The notes beneath the pieces are model-generated. The model made no database searches. It was given only the letters and a program-made list of their open reading frames with translations, and was not told where the DNA came from. Positions 43,637 to 53,090 of a stretch of 64,000 nt of DNA are shown here, piece after piece. A program made the translations under genes and the position numbers. Where the stretch lies: the NCBI GenBank assembly GCA_944377385.1, contig CALWET010000016.1:23124-87123 (forward strand), written 5' to 3'. This stretch comes from an uncultured Lachnospiraceae bacterium (GTDB lineage Bacteria; Bacillota; Clostridia; Lachnospirales; Lachnospiraceae). Position 1 is the stretch's first letter. The number at the start of each line of letters is the position of its first letter.

Positions 43637-44188
43637 GTGGGTATTTACAGAGGAATGAAAACTTTTATATCCGCATTTCTGCTGTGCTTCCTGATGGCTT
43701 TTGGAGCATATGGAGCACAGGAGGAGAGCGATTTCCCTTTTCTCATAGAGTTTGATACCGGGGTATGTGAAAGGCTTTGCTATGCAGGACATTCTTCCTC
43801 AGGAGTAAAGTACAAGGAGGGCTATGCCATAGCGCCCTACACCTCTTTCCGCATAGAGACGACAGGGACTTCAAAATACGGATTCAGCATGGACAGGCTT
43901 TCCGTGGAGATCTCTCTTATATATGAAAATGATGACAATACCATGTCCCTCAGGGAGACGGTAAAGGTCTACGACAAGGGAGACATAGAGGATGACCAGA
44001 GCTGGTATCCCGTATTCGATGAGACAAATGTGGAAAATCTGCTGGATCGGGACAGGCTTTACAGTGATTCCCTCTCGGCCATTGAGCTGAGCCTGAGCTA
44101 TGACGGGCTCAAGGATGCGAAAAGCGAAAAGGACATGCTCCTTCAGGTATGCAGGGATGGAGAGTTCGGAGACATGCTTACCTATTGA
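43637..44188 (+). CDS. Exported protein of unknown function
   Basis: 183 residues from a GTG at 43637 (GGAG upstream); an ATG at 43655 is an alternative. A signal peptide (TFISAFLLCFLMAFGAYG) leads to a mature domain with two Cys (GVCERLCYAGH). No family recognised. It stands alone between tyrS and a terminator. Confidence 0.7.
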   Translation: MGIYRGMKTFISAFLLCFLMAFGAYGAQEESDFPFLIEFDTGVCERLCYAGHSSSGVKYKEGYAIAPYTSFRIETTGTSKYGFSMDRLSVEISLIYENDDNTMSLRETVKVYDKGDIEDDQSWYPVFDETNVENLLDRDRLYSDSLSAIELSLSYDGLKDAKSEKDMLLQVCRDGEFGDMLTY

Positions 44189-44235
44189 TCCCCTACTATG
44201 TAAATTTTCTGTATAAATTTTGTATAAAAACATCA

Positions 44236-44265
44236 AGGACAGGCTTGTGAGCCTGTCCTGTTTTA
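44236..44265 (+). terminator. Terminator after the exported protein
   Basis: AGGACAGGCT pairs with AGCCTGTCCT around a TGTG loop, followed by GTTTTA. Confidence 0.92.
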
Positions 44266-44274
44266 TGTTATAGT
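44266..44274 (+). promoter_or_regulatory. Extended -10 promoter for the Na/Pi cotransporter
   Basis: TGTTATAGT, an extended -10 (TATAGT 44269-44274), about 87 bases before the start at 44361. Confidence 0.4.
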
Positions 44275-44360
44275 GACTTTGTATGATGTCTGACTGTCCA
44301 TTGGACACAGGACACAGAAAATAACGGGAAAATGAGTAAAAAATCTTTTTGGGAGTCGAC

Positions 44361-46052
44361 ATGGATCTAACGGTTGTAGGTAATATTTTCTATCTGGTAG
44401 GAGGTCTTGGCCTTTTCCTCTATGGTATCCACATCATGTCAGAGGGCCTTCAGAAGGCTACCGGATCAAAGCTCAGCTATTATCTTGGAAAGGTAACGGA
44501 TAACAGGCTCATGGGTGTAGTGGTGGGAGCTCTCATAACTGCCATCATCCATTCATCCTCAGCTACCACGGTCATGGTAGTCGGACTCGTAAATGCCGGC
44601 ATAATGAACCTTATGCAGGCGACGGGAGTCATCATGGGTGCCAACATAGGTACCACGGTCACCTCCTGGTTCGTATCACTTATACAGGTAGATGTCAGCG
44701 GTGCCATGGAGATATTCAGCCCCAGCTTCTTCTCACCTCTGCTTTTGGGTGTAGGAGCCTACATGCTCCTTTTCCAGAGCAAGAAGGACAATCTGCTGGG
44801 AGAGGTCCTGACTGGTATAGGCATGCTGTTCGTGGGCCTGGATATGATGTTTGACGGGGTTTCTCCTTATACGGAGCTGCCGATCTTCGGAGAGATATTC
44901 AGAGTGCTGGGCAGCAACCCCATACTGGGTATCCTGGCAGGTACGGTCATAACCGCCATCATCCAGTCCTCCACGGCCTCGGTCACCATACTTCAGTCCC
45001 TGGCCATGGGCGGCATGGTCACAAAGGCGGCTGCCGTATACATAACCCTTGGACAGAACATAGGAACCTGTGCCACGGCCCTTATCTCCTCTGCCGGTAC
45101 CAATACTACCGCAAAGAGAGCGGCAAACATACACATACTGTTCAATGTCATCGGTGCAGTCGTATTCGGCATAGTCATGTTCGGCATACAGCTTCTGTTC
45201 CCGGATTTTGCAAACTCACCCATGACTGTAGTGGACATATCCCTTTTCCATACGGTCTATAATGTACTCTGCACCATTATCATGTATCCTATGGCTGATG
45301 TGCTTGTCAAGCTTTCAGGCATGATGATCAGGGAAAAGCCCGTCGCTGCTGCCGAGGTCATGGAAGATCTCCAGGGCGAGGCCCGCGAGATGAAAAAGAG
45401 GTTGGATCTTCGTATCCTCGGCACTACTCCTGCCATAGCCATACAGACTGCGGATGACGAGATCATAAGCATGGGCGAAAAGGCTGCAAGACAGCTTAAA
45501 AACGCCATGCAGTCCATATTTGAATCCAACAAGGAAAGAGCTGCAGAGGTAGAATATGAAGAGGAGACAGTGGATCAGATGGCAGGCATACTTACCGACT
45601 ATCTGATCGAGATCAACAAGCTCCAGCTTACCGAGAAGCAGAAGGAGCATGTCAATAACCTCTTCTATACCATCAGCGATTTTGAAAGGGTCGGAGACCA
45701 TGCAAACAATCTTGCAGAATTTGCCGACTATGTTGTCGATAAGAACATAGAGTTTTCCGACACCGGCATAAGGGACATAAGGATCGCAAATGATGCAGCC
45801 CTCAAGACCTTTGACCTGGCTGTGGAAGCAAAGAAGAGCGGAGACCTTGAGCTGGTCAAGGAATGCCGAAGCTGCGAGGAGGATGTGGACAATATCACCG
45901 AGGAGCTCAGGGAAAAGCATATCGAGAGGCTCAGCAACGGTGAGTGTAATCCCCAGGCCGGCGTCGTTTTCCTGGATATACTTACCAACCTGGAGAGGAT
46001 AGGAGACCATGCAGTCAATGTGGCTGGTTATGTAAGGGATGAAAATACATAA
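44361..46052 (+). CDS. Na+/phosphate cotransporter with PhoU-like C-terminus
   Basis: 563 residues from the ATG at 44361 after GGGAG. Two inverted transporter repeats hold GALITAIIHSSSATTVMVVG (about 55) and GTVITAIIQSSTASVTILQS (about 195), the QSSS/HSSS motifs of the NptA/PNaS family. The C-terminal 200 residues are helical and PhoU-like (VGDHANNLAEFADYV and RIGDHAVNVAGYV repeats). It imports phosphate with sodium, and the PhoU-like part probably regulates it. Confidence 0.93.
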   Translation: MDLTVVGNIFYLVGGLGLFLYGIHIMSEGLQKATGSKLSYYLGKVTDNRLMGVVVGALITAIIHSSSATTVMVVGLVNAGIMNLMQATGVIMGANIGTTVTSWFVSLIQVDVSGAMEIFSPSFFSPLLLGVGAYMLLFQSKKDNLLGEVLTGIGMLFVGLDMMFDGVSPYTELPIFGEIFRVLGSNPILGILAGTVITAIIQSSTASVTILQSLAMGGMVTKAAAVYITLGQNIGTCATALISSAGTNTTAKRAANIHILFNVIGAVVFGIVMFGIQLLFPDFANSPMTVVDISLFHTVYNVLCTIIMYPMADVLVKLSGMMIREKPVAAAEVMEDLQGEAREMKKRLDLRILGTTPAIAIQTADDEIISMGEKAARQLKNAMQSIFESNKERAAEVEYEEETVDQMAGILTDYLIEINKLQLTEKQKEHVNNLFYTISDFERVGDHANNLAEFADYVVDKNIEFSDTGIRDIRIANDAALKTFDLAVEAKKSGDLELVKECRSCEEDVDNITEELREKHIERLSNGECNPQAGVVFLDILTNLERIGDHAVNVAGYVRDENT

Positions 46053-46090
46053 AAAGTACAAGGTATGACATTTATTTAACGATAATTTAC

Positions 46091-46119
46091 TTGAAAAAAA
46101 AGTGCTCAAAGGTTATGAT
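46091..46119 (+). promoter_or_regulatory. gap promoter
   Basis: TTGAAA (46091-46096), 17 bases, TATGAT (46114-46119), 60 bases before the gap start. Confidence 0.65.
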
Positions 46120-46178
46120 TAGTTGTGATGCATAAATTATAAGCTAAGCAACAGTTCATGTATGAGGAGGATAAAAAC

Positions 46179-47207
46179 ATGGCAGTTAAAGTAGCTATCA
46201 ATGGTTTTGGACGTATTGGACGTCTGGCTTTCCGTCAGATGTTTGAGGACAAGGGAACAGAGATAGTAGCTATCAACGACCTTACGGATCCCAAGATGCT
46301 TGCTCATCTTCTCAAGTATGATTCTTCACAGGGACGTTATGCTCTTGCAGACAAGGTCAGCGCAGGCGAGGACAGCATAACCGTTGACGGAAGGACCATA
46401 AAGATATATAAGGAGCCCGATGCTTCAAAGCTTCCCTGGGGCGAGCTTGGAGTAGATGTAGTGCTGGAGTGCACAGGCTTCTATACAAAGAAGGAAAAGG
46501 CTCAGGCTCATATCGATGCCGGTGCAAAGAAGGTAGTTATATCTGCCCCTGCCGGCAATGATCTGCCTACCATCGTTTACAATGTAAATCACGAGACCCT
46601 TACAGAGAACGACAACATCATTTCAGCTGCATCCTGCACCACCAACTGCCTTGCTCCCATGGCAAAGGCTCTCAATGACTACGCACCCATTGAGACAGGT
46701 ATCATGGCTACCATCCATGCATACACCGGAGACCAGATGGTTCTGGATGGACCTCACAGAAAGGGCGACCTTCGCCGTGCAAGGGCTGCTGCAGTAAATA
46801 TAGTTCCCAATTCTACAGGAGCAGCAAAGGCTATCGGCCTTGTTATCCCTGAGCTGAATGGAAAGCTTATCGGAGCAGCTCAGCGTGTTCCCGTTCCTAC
46901 AGGCTCTACCACACTTCTCTTTGCAGTTGTAAAGGGCAAGGATATCACCGTTGACAGTGTAAATGCTGCCATGAAGGCTGCTGCTGCAAAGATGCCCGAG
47001 ACCTTTGGCTACAACGAGGATCCCATCGTTTCCTCCGATGTTATCGGAATGACCTATGGATCACTCTTTGATGCTACACAGACCATGGTTGCAAAGATTG
47101 ACGAGGACACCTATGAGGTACAGGTTGTTTCATGGTATGACAACGAGAACTCCTATACCTCACAGATGGTAAGGACCATCAAGTACTTCGAGAGATTTGT
47201 AAAGTAA
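46179..47207 (+). CDS. gap: Glyceraldehyde-3-phosphate dehydrogenase
   Basis: 342 residues from the ATG at 46179 after GAGGAGG; an ORF extension to 46158 is leader. [17 protein letters not shown] is the NAD fold and [17 protein letters not shown] carries the catalytic Cys (near 152). [15 protein letters not shown] is the C-terminal signature. It heads a gap-pgk-tpiA glycolytic run, with a terminator-like hairpin between gap and pgk. Confidence 0.98.
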   Translation: MAVKVAINGFGRIGRLAFRQMFEDKGTEIVAINDLTDPKMLAHLLKYDSSQGRYALADKVSAGEDSITVDGRTIKIYKEPDASKLPWGELGVDVVLECTGFYTKKEKAQAHIDAGAKKVVISAPAGNDLPTIVYNVNHETLTENDNIISAASCTTNCLAPMAKALNDYAPIETGIMATIHAYTGDQMVLDGPHRKGDLRRARAAAVNIVPNSTGAAKAIGLVIPELNGKLIGAAQRVPVPTGSTTLLFAVVKGKDITVDSVNAAMKAAAAKMPETFGYNEDPIVSSDVIGMTYGSLFDATQTMVAKIDEDTYEVQVVSWYDNENSYTSQMVRTIKYFERFVK

Positions 47208-47224
47208 TATAGTCTTGATCAGAA

Positions 47225-47259
47225 AAGGCTCTGCCCTGTTGTGGGGCCGGGCCTTTTTT
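47225..47259 (+). terminator. Internal terminator-like hairpin between gap and pgk
   Basis: AAGGC(T)C...GCCC pairs with GGGGC...GGGCCTT, followed by a T6 run. It lies 17 bases after gap and about 19 before pgk, so it would let only part of the transcripts continue. Confidence 0.7.
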
Positions 47260-47277
47260 ATAAGAAAGGAATTTACT

Positions 47278-48489
47278 ATGGCTACATTAAACAAGAAAAC
47301 AGTAGACGATATAGATGTAAAGGGAAAAAGAGTCCTGGTCAGATGTGACTTCAATGTGCCCCTCAAGGACGGCAGGATAACCGACGAAAACAGGCTCGTG
47401 GCTTCACTTCCCACCATCAAGAAGCTCCAGTCAGAGGGCGGCAGGATCATCCTCTGCTCACATCTTGGCAAGCCCAAGAATGGACCCGAGGAAAAGTTTT
47501 CTCTTGCTCCCGTTGCAAAGAGGCTTTCAGAGCTCCTTCAGTGTGATGTGAAATTCGCTGCAGATCCCGAGGTGGTAGGCAAAAATGCCAGAGCAGCCGT
47601 AGAGGCCATGAAAGATGGAGATATAGTACTTCTTGAAAATACACGCTTCAGGAAGGAAGAGACAAAATGTGAGGATGAGTTCTCAAAGGAGCTGGCTTCT
47701 CTCTGTGACGTATATGTGGATGATGCCTTTGGTACGGCTCACAGGGCTCACTGTTCAAACGTAGGCGTAGCAAAGTATGCGCCTGTATCTGCAGTAGGCT
47801 ATCTGATGGAAAAGGAGATACGCTTCCTTGGCAATGCCGTTGAGGATCCCAAGAGACCCTTCGTGGCCATACTTGGAGGCGCTAAAGTGGCTGACAAGCT
47901 CAATGTCATCTCAAACCTGCTTGAAAAGTGCGATACCCTGGTGATCGGCGGAGGCATGGCCTACACCTTTATAAAGGCAAAGGGCTTCAGTGTAGGAAAG
48001 TCACTTGTAGATGACACAAAGCTGGATTACTGCAAGGAGATGGTAGAAAAGGCTGAAAAGCTCGGCAAGAAGCTTATGCTTCCCGTAGATACTGCCATTG
48101 CCCCTGCCTTCCCTGATCCCATAGATGCAGAGATCAAGGTGGATTATGTGGATATAGACAAGATGCCCGAGGATCAGATGGGCCTTGATATCGGCCCCAA
48201 GACTGTTGAGCTCTTCTCAGCTGCCGTAAAGGATGCAAAGACAGTGGTATGGAATGGCCCCATGGGAGTATTTGAGAATCCTCAGCTTGCAAAGGGCACC
48301 ATAGCAGTTGCAAAGGCTCTGGCCGAGACAGATGCAACTACCATCATAGGCGGAGGAGATTCTGCGGCTGCAGTAAATACCCTTGGCTTTGGAGACAAGA
48401 TGACCCATATCTCCACCGGCGGCGGAGCTTCCCTTGAGTTCCTTGAGGGCAAGGAGATGCCTGGTGTAGCTGCCGTACAGGATAAATAA
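47278..48489 (+). CDS. pgk: Phosphoglycerate kinase
   Basis: 403 residues from the ATG at 47278 after AGAAAGGA; the frame extends upstream through the hairpin but that is not coding. [25 protein letters not shown], the hinge [11 protein letters not shown] and [13 protein letters not shown] are family signatures. It makes ATP from 1,3-bisphosphoglycerate. Confidence 0.98.
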   Translation: MATLNKKTVDDIDVKGKRVLVRCDFNVPLKDGRITDENRLVASLPTIKKLQSEGGRIILCSHLGKPKNGPEEKFSLAPVAKRLSELLQCDVKFAADPEVVGKNARAAVEAMKDGDIVLLENTRFRKEETKCEDEFSKELASLCDVYVDDAFGTAHRAHCSNVGVAKYAPVSAVGYLMEKEIRFLGNAVEDPKRPFVAILGGAKVADKLNVISNLLEKCDTLVIGGGMAYTFIKAKGFSVGKSLVDDTKLDYCKEMVEKAEKLGKKLMLPVDTAIAPAFPDPIDAEIKVDYVDIDKMPEDQMGLDIGPKTVELFSAAVKDAKTVVWNGPMGVFENPQLAKGTIAVAKALAETDATTIIGGGDSAAAVNTLGFGDKMTHISTGGGASLEFLEGKEMPGVAAVQDK

Positions 48490-48498
48490 TGCATGCAT

Positions 48499-48539
48499 CG
48501 CTCCTGCCGCCTGTATGGTATCATGCGTGGGCAGGAGCG
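48499..48539 (+). other. Intercistronic stem-loop between pgk and tpiA
   Basis: CGCTCCTGCC pairs perfectly with GGCAGGAGCG. No T-run follows, so a stabilising or processing role is more likely than termination. Confidence 0.65.
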
Positions 48540-48567
48540 GCTATTTCAGAAAAGAGGTTTTAGTACG

Positions 48568-49311
48568 ATGAGAAGGAAGATCATAGCCGGTAACTGGAAG
48601 ATGAACAAGACTCCCTCCGAAGCCATAAAGCTTGTGGAGGAGCTCAAGCCCCTGGTAAAGAATGAGGCAGTGGATGTTGTTTTCTGCGTTCCTGCCATAG
48701 ATATAGTGCCTGTGGTAAAGGCCTGTGAGGGGACAAACATACAGGTGGGCGCTGAAAACATGTATTTTGAGGAGAGCGGAGCCTATACAGGAGAGATAGC
48801 TCCTGCCATGCTGGTGGATGCAGGCGTAAAGTACGTGATCCTTGGACATTCCGAGAGAAGAGATTATTTCAAGGAGACCTCTGAGGATGTCAACAAAAAG
48901 ATGAAAAAGGCCATAGAGCATGGACTGACTCCCATCATGTGCTGCGGCGAGAGCCTTGAGCAGAGGGAACAGGGCATTACCCTGGATTGGATACGCCAGC
49001 AGGTCAAGGTGGGTTATCAGGGCATAGCTGCCGCTGATGCTGCAAAAACAGTCATAGCATACGAGCCTATCTGGGCCATAGGCACAGGCAAGACTGCCAC
49101 TACAGAGCAGGCAGAGGAGGTATGCAGGGCCATAAGGGAGTGCATAGCAGAGATATATGACGATGCAACTGCAGAGGCTATCCGTATACAGTATGGCGGA
49201 TCCGTGAATGCTGGAAATGCTGCTGAGCTTTTTGCGCAGCCGGATATAGACGGAGGACTTGTAGGCGGAGCATCGCTCAAGGCAGATTTTGGAAAGATCG
49301 TTAATTATTAA
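48568..49311 (+). CDS. tpiA: Triosephosphate isomerase
   Basis: 247 residues from the ATG at 48568 after [17 protein letters not shown], the catalytic His in [11 protein letters not shown] and Glu in [15 protein letters not shown] are present; the phosphate loop is GGLVGGASL. It completes the gap-pgk-tpiA set. Confidence 0.98.
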   Translation: MRRKIIAGNWKMNKTPSEAIKLVEELKPLVKNEAVDVVFCVPAIDIVPVVKACEGTNIQVGAENMYFEESGAYTGEIAPAMLVDAGVKYVILGHSERRDYFKETSEDVNKKMKKAIEHGLTPIMCCGESLEQREQGITLDWIRQQVKVGYQGIAAADAAKTVIAYEPIWAIGTGKTATTEQAEEVCRAIRECIAEIYDDATAEAIRIQYGGSVNAGNAAELFAQPDIDGGLVGGASLKADFGKIVNY

Positions 49312-49322
49312 GTGAAGATATT

Positions 49323-50930
49323 ATGTTTAATGACGGAAAAGTATATTTTGCAAAGGCCGGCAAGGATCTTTCAGAAAAGCTCTATCTGAGGCCTGACATG
49401 GCCAACAGGCATGGATTTATCTGCGGTGCCACAGGTACCGGAAAGACCATCACGCTGAAGGTGCTGGCTGAATCCTTTTCAGACATGGGAGTACCGGTAT
49501 TCCTGGCTGATGTAAAGGGCGACCTCTCCGGCATGATAGAGGCCGGTGCAGACAGTGAGGATATGATAGAAAGGAAAAAGCGTTTCGGCCTTGAGGCTGA
49601 CGGCTTTTCCTATAAGACCTATCCTACGGCATTCTATGATATATTTGCAGAAAAGGGCATACCCCTGCGTACCACCATTTCCGAGATGGGCCCTCAGCTC
49701 ATGGCATCCGTGCTGGATCTGAATGACACACAGACGGATATACTTTCCGTCGTATACAAGATAGCAGATGATCAGGAGCTGCTGCTTACTGACACAAAGG
49801 ATCTCAAGTCGATGCTTGCCTATGTGTCAGAAAATGCTGCGGATTTTGAACTGGATTACGGCCATATTGCAAAGCAGTCTGTGGCGGCCATAGTCAGAGC
49901 CGTGGTAGCCCTTGAGAGCGAGGGAGGAGATATATTCTTTGGAGAGCCCGCCTTCAATGTGGCTGATTTCTTTGTCACTGACATTTCAGGCAGAGGCACC
50001 ATAAACGTACTGGACAGCAGCAGCCTGATAAACAAGCCAAAGCTGTATTCGGCCTTTATGCTTTACCTTTTGTCCGAGCTTTTTGAGATCATGCCCGAAG
50101 TCGGTGACATGGAAAAGCCCAGGATAGTATTTTTCTTTGACGAGGCACATCTGCTCTTTGACAATGCCAGTGATGATCTGATGCAGAAGATAGAGCAGAT
50201 GATAAAACTGATCAGGTCAAAGGGAGTAGGTGTTTATTTCGTTACCCAGTCCCCGGGAGATATTCCCGACGGAGTCATGTCACAGCTTGGAAACAAGATA
50301 CAGCACGCCCTCAGGGCCTATACTCCCGCTGAAAGAAAGGTCCTGAAATCAGCAGCGGAATCCTTCAGGGAATCCGATGAGTTCGATACGGAAGAGCTGC
50401 TTTCAAAGCTTGGTACCGGTGAGGCAGTGGTATCACTGCTGGACGAGGACGGTGTGCCCGGAGTGGCGAGACATGTCTTTGTGCTGCCGCCTCAGTCAAA
50501 GATGGGACAGGCTTCAGAGGGCGAAAGGGAAAAGGTCATAAAGTCCTCAAATCTGTATCTCAAGTACAATACGCCTGTGGATCCGGATTCGGCCTATGAA
50601 TTCCTTGAAAGACGCAAATCCGAGCTTGCAAAGCAGGAGGAGGAGCTCAAGGCTCAGGAGCAGGCTGAAAAAGAGAGGCTGAAAGCTGAAAAAGAAGCAG
50701 AAAAGGAAAGGCTCAAGGCCGAAAAGGAGGCCGAAAGGGAAGCCGAGCGTAAGGAGAGGGAGATCCAAAAGAGCATCAAATCAGTGGCTTCGACGGCTGG
50801 AGGAACTGTAGGCAGAGAGCTTGGCAATATTTTTGGAAATACCGTAGGTGGAAGCTTTGGCAAAAAGCTTGGAGGAAATCTGGGAGCGAGCCTTGGAAGG
50901 AGCATCCTGGGGACCCTGTTCAAGCGGTAA
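49323..50930 (+). CDS. HerA-like/DUF853 P-loop ATPase
   Basis: 535 residues. Walker A CGATGTGKTITLKV (near 34), DVKGDLSGM, and Walker B IVFFFDEAHLLFD (near 270) are typical of the DUF853/HerA-C family of predicted helicases. The C-terminal 100 residues begin with a charged coiled coil built from EKERLKAEKEA repeats. They end in a Gly-rich tail (GGSFGKKLGGNLGASLGRS) that may be membrane-active. It starts 12 bases after tpiA with a weak ribosome site. Cellular role not established. Confidence 0.83.
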   Translation: MFNDGKVYFAKAGKDLSEKLYLRPDMANRHGFICGATGTGKTITLKVLAESFSDMGVPVFLADVKGDLSGMIEAGADSEDMIERKKRFGLEADGFSYKTYPTAFYDIFAEKGIPLRTTISEMGPQLMASVLDLNDTQTDILSVVYKIADDQELLLTDTKDLKSMLAYVSENAADFELDYGHIAKQSVAAIVRAVVALESEGGDIFFGEPAFNVADFFVTDISGRGTINVLDSSSLINKPKLYSAFMLYLLSELFEIMPEVGDMEKPRIVFFFDEAHLLFDNASDDLMQKIEQMIKLIRSKGVGVYFVTQSPGDIPDGVMSQLGNKIQHALRAYTPAERKVLKSAAESFRESDEFDTEELLSKLGTGEAVVSLLDEDGVPGVARHVFVLPPQSKMGQASEGEREKVIKSSNLYLKYNTPVDPDSAYEFLERRKSELAKQEEELKAQEQAEKERLKAEKEAEKERLKAEKEAEREAERKEREIQKSIKSVASTAGGTVGRELGNIFGNTVGGSFGKKLGGNLGASLGRSILGTLFKR

Positions 50931-50965
50931 CAGACCCGAATATCGAATGGCTTAAATAAAGACTG

Positions 50966-51028
50966 GGAGCGGCAGCGGCAGGTATGCATCAGGATGCTTG
51001 GTGTGTATCGGCCATGCCGCTCCTTTAC
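50966..51028 (+). terminator. Terminator after the HerA-like gene
   Basis: GGAGCGGCA pairs with TGCCGCTCC around a long loop, followed by TTTACT. Confidence 0.7.
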
Positions 51029-51043
51029 TAAGCCATGAAAATA

Positions 51044-51052
51044 TGCTAAAAT
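51044..51052 (+). promoter_or_regulatory. Promoter (extended -10) of the tRNA gene
   Basis: TGCTAAAAT, about 30 bases before the mature tRNA 5' end. An ATGTCC/GGACAT mini-hairpin (51062-51076) follows in the leader. Confidence 0.45.
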
Positions 51053-51082
51053 CAATAGGCTATGTCCGAGGGACATGAACAA

Positions 51083-51154
51083 GCTCTCATAGTATAATGG
51101 ATAGAACGATGGCCTCCGGAGCCGTAGATAGCGGTTCGATTCCGCTTGGGAGCA
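51083..51154 (+). tRNA. tRNA-Arg (anticodon CCG)
   Basis: The cloverleaf folds fully. The acceptor GCTCTCA pairs with TGGGAGC, the anticodon stem is ATGGC/GCCGT with loop CTCCGGA (anticodon CCG, reading CGG), and the T arm is AGCGG/CCGCT around TTCGATT. The discriminator base is A, and CCA is not encoded. It lies alone between a terminator and a phosphoesterase gene. Confidence 0.95.
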
Positions 51155-51195
51155 TTTATGCAGCTTATTTGGACAGGATCTATACGGGAGGTCAT

Positions 51196-52137
51196 ATGCA
51201 CCCAGCGGGCATTTTGCTCATTTCAGCTGTACTTATCGTCATCTTGCTGCTGCTTCGCAGCGAGTGGGAAAAACAGCATTTCAGGACAGAATATTATAGC
51301 TTTAAAAGCGACAAGATACATATAGGTACAAGGCTCATCTTCATCAGCGACATGCACGGGGTGGAGTTTGGCACGGACAATGAAGAGCTGATATCAAAGA
51401 TAAAGGAGCTTTCTCCTGACCTGATCCTTATGGGAGGAGATATGATAACCTGTGGAAAAAAGCATGAGCAGCCTCCTCATACCTCGGCCTGTATACGTCT
51501 TTGCCAGCAGCTGAGTGAGATATATCCGGTCTTTTATGCCGAGGGCAATCATGAACAGCGTTTCAGAAAGCGCTTTCCCGAGGATTTTCAGATCTTTATA
51601 CAGCATCTTGAGCAAAACACCGGCCTTCAGTATCTCAAGGATCAGAAAGGATATTTTATAAAAAAAGAAGAGCTGACCGACGAGGAGGACAGGCTTGAGA
51701 TCTATGGCGCCAGCATAGATCCTGTTTTTTTCATGAGACAGAAGCCGGGCTTTGGAAATAAGGAGCCCATGGACAGCTCATATCTTCCAGGACTCTTTTT
51801 TCAGGAAGAAAGGGATGGATCAGGCACTGTTGACAGCTGCCTTTTCAATATACTTATGCTTCACAGTCCCTTATATCTTGAGCAGGCGGCGGAGTTTGGG
51901 GCCGATCTGGTGTTGTCTGGACATTTTCATGGAGGCACTATCAGGCTTCCGTGGCTTGGAGGGCTCATGACACCGCAGCTGCAGTTCTTTGTCAGAGAGT
52001 GCTCCGGGGTCTTTGAGCTTGGAGAGACACATATGGTAGTAAACCGAGGACTTGGCACTCACAGCATCAGGATCAGGCTCAATGACAGGCCTGAGCTAAG
52101 CGTGATAGACATCCTTCCAAAGGGAGACGGCAGCTGA
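51196..52137 (+). CDS. Membrane-anchored metallophosphoesterase
   Basis: 313 residues from the ATG at 51196 after GGGAGG. A longer in-frame start at 51097 lies inside the tRNA and was rejected. An N-terminal membrane helix (GILLISAVLIVILLLL) leads to a calcineurin-like domain: FISDMHGVEFG, LILMGGDM, EGNHEQ, MLHSPLY and LSGHFHGG give the metal-binding residues. Similar to YkuE/YaeI-type phosphoesterases. Substrate unknown. Confidence 0.88.
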   Translation: MHPAGILLISAVLIVILLLLRSEWEKQHFRTEYYSFKSDKIHIGTRLIFISDMHGVEFGTDNEELISKIKELSPDLILMGGDMITCGKKHEQPPHTSACIRLCQQLSEIYPVFYAEGNHEQRFRKRFPEDFQIFIQHLEQNTGLQYLKDQKGYFIKKEELTDEEDRLEIYGASIDPVFFMRQKPGFGNKEPMDSSYLPGLFFQEERDGSGTVDSCLFNILMLHSPLYLEQAAEFGADLVLSGHFHGGTIRLPWLGGLMTPQLQFFVRECSGVFELGETHMVVNRGLGTHSIRIRLNDRPELSVIDILPKGDGS

Positions 52138-52162
52138 GGGCATAAGATCAATGGTATGTGGA

Positions 52163-52226
52163 ACCAGGGATATGAGCGATCAGGGATATGATTGGTCAAG
52201 GACATAATAAATCAAGGATATAATAA
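52163..52226 (+). repeat. Four 16-bp tandem repeats before scpA
   Basis: Units like ATCAGGGATATGATTG and ATCAAGGATATAATAA start at 52163, 52179, 52195 and 52211, exactly 16 bp apart. A partial fifth follows. They contain AGG- and TATAAT-like cores. Confidence 0.8.
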
Positions 52227-52266
52227 AAGATATAAGAGATCTTACGAGGAGCTTGGACTGATCTGT

Positions 52267-53070
52267 ATGGAGGAGCCTACCTATAAGCTTGAAAAACTGA
52301 ATTTTGATGGACCTCTGGATCTGCTGCTCCATCTTATAGAAAAGGACAGGATAGATATTTACGATATCCCCATAGCCGATATCACATCTCAGTATCTGAA
52401 TTATCTGGAGCTGATGAAGGAGGAGGATCTGGATACGATGTCCGATTTCCTTTTGATGGCAGCGACACTTCTTGACATAAAGGCCAGGATGCTGCTTCCG
52501 CAGGAGGGTTCTGATGAGGATGAGGAAGAGGAGTCAGATCCCAGGGAAGAGCTGGTTCAGAGGCTCCTTTTGTATAAGCGCTTCAGATACATGGCGGAGG
52601 AGCTGGAAAAGCAGGAGGATGAGGCCTCAAGATATATATACAAGGAGGCAGACCTACCCTCTGAGGTCCTGGATTATACCCCGCCCATAGATATGGACAG
52701 CCTGCTTTCAGAGGTGGACATGCAGAAGCTGCGCAGCATTTTCCTTGAGGTCATGAGAAGAAAGGAATACCGCAGGGATACGAGAAGAGAGAGCTTCGGC
52801 ATCATTAAGAGAGACCGCATCCCGGTAAAGAGCAGGATCAGCTCCCTTATCTCCTATGCAAGGAGCAGGAAAAGCTTCTCCTTCAGGAGCCTGTTAAGCA
52901 GCGCTTCAGGAAAGGAGGAGGTGGTGGTCACCTTCCTCGCAGTGCTGGAGCTTATGAAGGTGGGTGCCGTAAAGGTCAGACAGGACGAGACCGGCGGAGA
53001 TATGGAAGTAGTATGCGGAGAGCATATAGATGAGGCGGAACAGAGCCTCGGAAGCATAGAGGATCTATAG
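52267..53070 (+). CDS. scpA: Segregation and condensation protein A
   Basis: 267 residues if the ATG at 52267 is used. An in-frame TTG at 52192 is possible but would translate the tandem repeats. FDGPLDLLLHLIEKDRIDIYDIPIADITSQY is the conserved kleisin N-terminus (seen here in pieces of 20 or fewer: LDLLLHLIEK, IDIYDIPIADI). The C-terminal winged-helix part ends with FLAVLELMKVGAVKV. It forms the SMC-ScpAB chromosome condensation complex. The ribosome site is poorly placed (GAGGAG 15 bases away), so the start is uncertain. Confidence 0.9.
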   Translation: MEEPTYKLEKLNFDGPLDLLLHLIEKDRIDIYDIPIADITSQYLNYLELMKEEDLDTMSDFLLMAATLLDIKARMLLPQEGSDEDEEEESDPREELVQRLLLYKRFRYMAEELEKQEDEASRYIYKEADLPSEVLDYTPPIDMDSLLSEVDMQKLRSIFLEVMRRKEYRRDTRRESFGIIKRDRIPVKSRISSLISYARSRKSFSFRSLLSSASGKEEVVVTFLAVLELMKVGAVKVRQDETGGDMEVVCGEHIDEAEQSLGSIEDL

Positions 53071-53090
53071 AAAGGGATGCCACAGCGACA

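Noticed and set aside
46120-46150. Rex site at gap
   Set aside because: A TTGTGATG half-site is visible but no matching second half at the right spacing.
51097-51195. N-terminal extension of the phosphoesterase ORF
   Set aside because: It lies inside the tRNA-Arg gene and its 3' flank; the ATG at 51196 has a proper ribosome site and begins the membrane helix.
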